DNA of 64,000 bases from Cyanophora paradoxa (Eukaryota; Glaucocystophyceae; Cyanophorales; Cyanophoraceae): assembly GCA_004431415.1 (NCBI GenBank), contig QPMI01000502.1, positions 1 through 64,000 of the forward strand. Reading direction: 5' to 3'. The notes under the pieces are model-generated. The model had not been told where the DNA came from. It was given only the letters and a program-made list of their open reading frames with translations, and did no database searches. This document shows positions 60,929-64,000 of the stretch, piece by piece. Position 1 is the stretch's first letter. Each line of letters starts with the position of its first letter. The translations under genes and the position numbers were made by a program.

Positions 60929-61872
60929 CTGTCGCGTGCAAAGCGCACTTAGAACAAGCTGTAGCTACGCGCTCGATATCTACGCGTTGGCGGGGATCAA
61001 AGCTGACCCTGCTCGAAGCACGTGCACGTGGGCGCGTCAGCGCGTATCGGAGACAGGGAGGCGGGAGGGCCGTAGGTTCGCGGTTACTCACTCTTCGGCG
61101 GAAGCGACGAACACGATGGTGGTCGCTGGAGCGAATCTGCGGTTACCGGCGGAAGAAGGGCCGGCAGCGGGGCGGCTGCTGCTGGGGCTAACGATTCGGC
61201 TGACGACTGGACTGCCGCAGAGCGAATTGAGGCCGGAGCGAGCGACGAACGGGGAGGCGGCAACGAAGGCCATCGATAGAAAGGCCGTTCGGTGGATCGA
61301 ACCCGAGCTCGATCGAGGCCTGCGCCTGCAGCTGGCCATGGCATGCATATATATGGCCATGGACGCCGGCCGCGCGCGGACGAACCGAGCTAGCGCTAAT
61401 AGACACGACGCTAACGTTAACTTAAGCTCTATCTCTCATGCCATGATGATCATGGGCCGGTGCGCGCTCAAAGAATGGGCGCGCGCACCCCATTCTTGAA
61501 TTCGAACACAATAAGCACAGATCTACAACTGAACGCTTCTGAGACCGGGGCAGACCTAGCGCCGCGCTGGCCGCAACTGCAGATGTAGACACGAAGAAAG
61601 GCACGTACGGGCCAGCCGAGACAGCCGGCCGGCCGCTTGCAATTGTAAATTGCCCCCGGTGCCAGATCGGCCCCAACAGCTGCTAGGGCTAGTCCAGATG
61701 TCGTAGGTCGTGTCTGAAATGCAATTGTAAAGCGCGTCTGAAATGCTCCCTCTCTCTCTCTAGCTGCGGAACGGATCCCGGAGAGAGAGTGAGAACGACG
61801 CAGCTGCATGCGCGGCAGCTGACGACATCGCGTCGGAGTAGGGTCGATCGGCGCGTGACCCCCAGTGCCATG
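60929..61872. other. Intergenic between the SDR and coiled-coil genes
   Basis: A plus-strand frame to 61499 is open but has no recognisable domain or support. A CTCTCT run (61,750-61,762) and GCATGC/CATATATATGG palindromes are present. No gene is supported. Confidence 0.35.
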
Positions 61873-62390
61873 CTAGCGCTGTTGCCGGAGTGAGCATTGG
61901 GCTTCGCGACATGTCACGCCTTCCGCGGCCGCAGTGACGCCTGCAGAGCGGTCGGATGACGCAAGGCGGGGCAGCGCAAGCGCCGCACCTTGACCAACTC
62001 CCAGCCATCGATCTGCGGCGCTATTGATCAGTGCCTCGTTTCGCATGCAAGCTACAGCGCAGCTGCAGCACGCGCTGCGGACCTGATACTGATACTTGAA
62101 CACAATGAAGATGAGAACGACCATCACAGTGTAGAATGCGATGTCCAGCTTCGTCGACAACCGCATCCCCTCCGGCCTCGCCTGCGCATGCAGGGCGTCG
62201 ACCCACGAAGCGCCACCTGCATGAGGCGCACCTCTTTCATCTGCATGATTCTCTGCTTCAGCTCAGCGAGGCTCTGCTTCTCCTCCTCCAACTCCCTGTC
62301 GAGCTCTGAGTTGCGGCTGGATACCGCCGCTGGTGCCAGATCTTGACCCTCCGCTCCATCGCCGGTATCATTCTCTCGCCTGCGCCGCAT
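61873..62390 (-). CDS. Coiled-coil single-pass membrane protein, two or more exons
   Basis: Exon 1 (62217-62390) gives MRRRRENDTGDGAE and the coiled coil SELDRELEEEKQSLAELKQR. A 35-base GT-AG intron (62182-62216) joins it in frame to ARPEGMRLSTKLDIAF and the membrane segment FYTVMVVLIFIVFKYQYQ. After 62083 another intron donor (GTCCGCAGC) is likely, so the C-terminus to 61873 is uncertain. The layout, a cytosolic coiled coil plus tail-side membrane anchor, fits tethers and SNARE-like proteins, but no family is certain. Confidence 0.5.
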
Positions 62391-62533
62391 GTTCGAGAGG
62401 CGGCGCACCGGGCGCAACTTTACCCGGGTACAGTCCCTTCAGCTATTCACAGCAGCCAGCAACAACCTCGGATCTACAGCAGCGGCGCGAGCTATTGCAG
62501 TCCCGGAGGGTGTGGGAGAGCGCGTAGATCACG

Positions 62534-64000
62534 ATGTCCGACGCGGGAGAGGATGAGGGTCCTCAGCCCATTGCGGTACTTGTGCTCGGCATCTTAGCAT
62601 GGCGTCCAGCGCTCACAGCGGGCCGCGCAGGAGTACGAGGGCCCCAGGAACGACCTAGGCGAGCGCCACGGGCTGGGCAAGACGAAGTACCCGAACGGTG
62701 CGACGGCCGGAGCGCTGCGGCGGCGAAGCGCGCTGACCAGGCGGACGCAGGCGACGTGTACGAGGGGCAGTATGTGAACGGCCTCAAGGAAGGCAAGGGC
62801 AAGTACATATACAAGCTGAAGGAGAAGATGACGGTGCAAGCGTACTATGAAGGAGACTGGGTCGCTGGGAAGAAGCAGGGCCACGGAACTTTCTTCTTTG
62901 AGAACGGCGGCAAGTACATCGGTGAGCGGGAGGCAAGATTGCCTTAGCTTTGGATGCCGCGCGCTCAAGCTACCCGCAGGCGAGTTCGCAGAGGACCAAA
63001 GGCACGGCCAAGGCACCTACGAGTATCCGAACGGCGACATTTACACAGGCCTGTGGGCGCGGGGGAAGAAGCACGGCCCTGGGAAGTACTACTGCAAGGC
63101 CAACAGCTCGACGGTGCGCGCCTGCGACCAAGCCGCGCCCCGGCCCGCTTGGCTGACGTGCCTGCGCGCCCTGCAGTTCGAGGGCCACTGGTTCAACGGG
63201 CAGTTCCGCAGCGGCGAGTGGCTCGCGCACAAGGACAAGTACAAGGGCTCTTTCCAGACCGACAAGCCGGTCCGCGCCGCGCCGCGGGCCTTCCGGTTCC
63301 TTTTCCTTCCTCGGCGCCGACGGGGCGGCAGATCGGGCGGGGCCACTACACGTTCTCGAACGGGAACGCGCAAGAGGGGACGTACCAGGTGACGAAGAAA
63401 GTGGTGAACGAGGAGGACCCCGAGGCGGAGGGCGCCACGGTGGAGGAGCTCAAGTGGAACGGCCGGCCCGTCGTCTCCCACCGTGCGCCCGTCTCCCGCC
63501 CGCCCGGCGCCGGCTGCCCGCGCGGGCAGGCCCGCTGAGGGCGGGCGGCGCGGCGCAGAGCTGGACGACGGGACGCTGCCGCCGGGGGTGGACGAGGACG
63601 AGTCGGCGGAGTGGGGCAAGGACCCGCACAGCTTCATCCAGGCCCGCTTCGAGCGCTACGGCTCCGTCTTCCGCACCCGCGTGCGCCCCCGCCCCACCCC
63701 GCCCCGCCGCCCGCGCCCGCTGCAGGGCGCCGACGCCGCCGCCCCTGCCGGCGCAGGTCCACGGCACGCCGGCGATCGGCCTTGTGGGCCCCGCCAAGTA
63801 CCAGCTCTCCCTCGACAGCAGCCAGTTCACCCGGGAGGACGCCTACCCCGCCGGCTTCTCCGAGGCGCGCCGGCCCCCGCCCCCCGCCCCCCCTCCCCCT
63901 CACGAAGTCCGCCTCCGTTGACGAGGCGCCGCGCGCTGTGCAGCTGCTGAACGGGCAGGCGTGCGCGCTGCTGAACGGGCCGGACCACACGCGGCGGAAG
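62534..64000 (+). CDS. MORN-repeat protein running into a cytochrome P450-like segment (partial)
   Basis: Exon 1 (MSDAGEDEGPQPIA) is joined by GT-AG introns to exons carrying MORN repeats: YEGPRNDLGERHGLGKTKYP, DVYEGQYVNGLKEGKGKYIY, YYEGDWVAGKKQGHGTFFFE, HGQGTYEYPNGDIYTGLWAR, FEGHWFNGQFRSGEW and IGRGHYTFSNGNAQEGTY. After WNGRPV a short intron leads to LPPGVDEDESAEWGKDPHSF, ARFERYGSVFRTR, then VHGTPAIGLVGPAKYQLSLD and ALLNGPDHTRRK, which is the N-terminal pattern of a cytochrome P450. The gene leaves the window there. MORN repeats bind membranes and lipids. Whether both halves are one protein is not proven, but only about 75 bases separate them. Confidence 0.6.

Overview
The window is nuclear DNA of a eukaryotic microbe, probably a GC-rich alga or other protist; genus cannot be read from the sequence. 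Evidence: short spliceosomal introns (as short as about 35 bases) in the right-hand genes, ankyrin, TPR-MYND and MORN proteins typical of eukaryotes, and a thick layer of eukaryotic mobile DNA. I see no rRNA, tRNA or CRISPR array.

Layout. (1) 1-7256: a decayed Polinton/virophage-like element, AT-rich. It has a primase relic on the minus strand, two small minus-strand genes, and on the plus strand a frameshifted protein-primed DNA polymerase followed by an intact retroviral-type integrase. Its left end lies outside the window. (2) 7257-9269: AT-rich non-coding DNA with tandem repeats, two long hairpins and a small inverted-repeat element. (3) 9270-39435: one Ty3/gypsy retrotransposon on the minus strand (gag, protease, RT-RNaseH-integrase), cut in two by (4) a complete Polinton at 12823-36581. 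That Polinton has 283-bp terminal inverted repeats that look identical and a 6-bp target duplication (TGCATT). (5) 39436-47350: a small two-exon gene and a spliced Helitron Rep gene on the minus strand. (6) 47350-64000: GC-rich host genes: an ankyrin protein, an unknown protein, a TPR/DUF4470/MYND protein, an NAD(P)-binding protein, a coiled-coil membrane protein and a MORN protein that runs into a cytochrome P450-like segment.

The complete Polinton reads as an integrated virus. It carries a replication module (protein-primed polymerase, integrase in two overlapping frames), a morphogenesis module (packaging ATPase, putative major capsid protein, two putative minor capsid/penton-type proteins), a patatin-like phospholipase, and 7 kb of fibre-like proteins. 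The fibre block is an array of paralogues with one shared N-terminal domain and different C-termini, two of them C1q-like. Closely spaced divergent genes share TATATAAAA-type promoters. I did not find the adenain-type maturation protease usual in Polintons.

Order of events inferred from nesting: the retrotransposon landed first, then the Polinton inserted into its polyprotein reading frame. Removing the Polinton and one copy of the 6-bp duplication leaves the retrotransposon frame open across the site, so the host element was still open when hit and the insertion is probably young.
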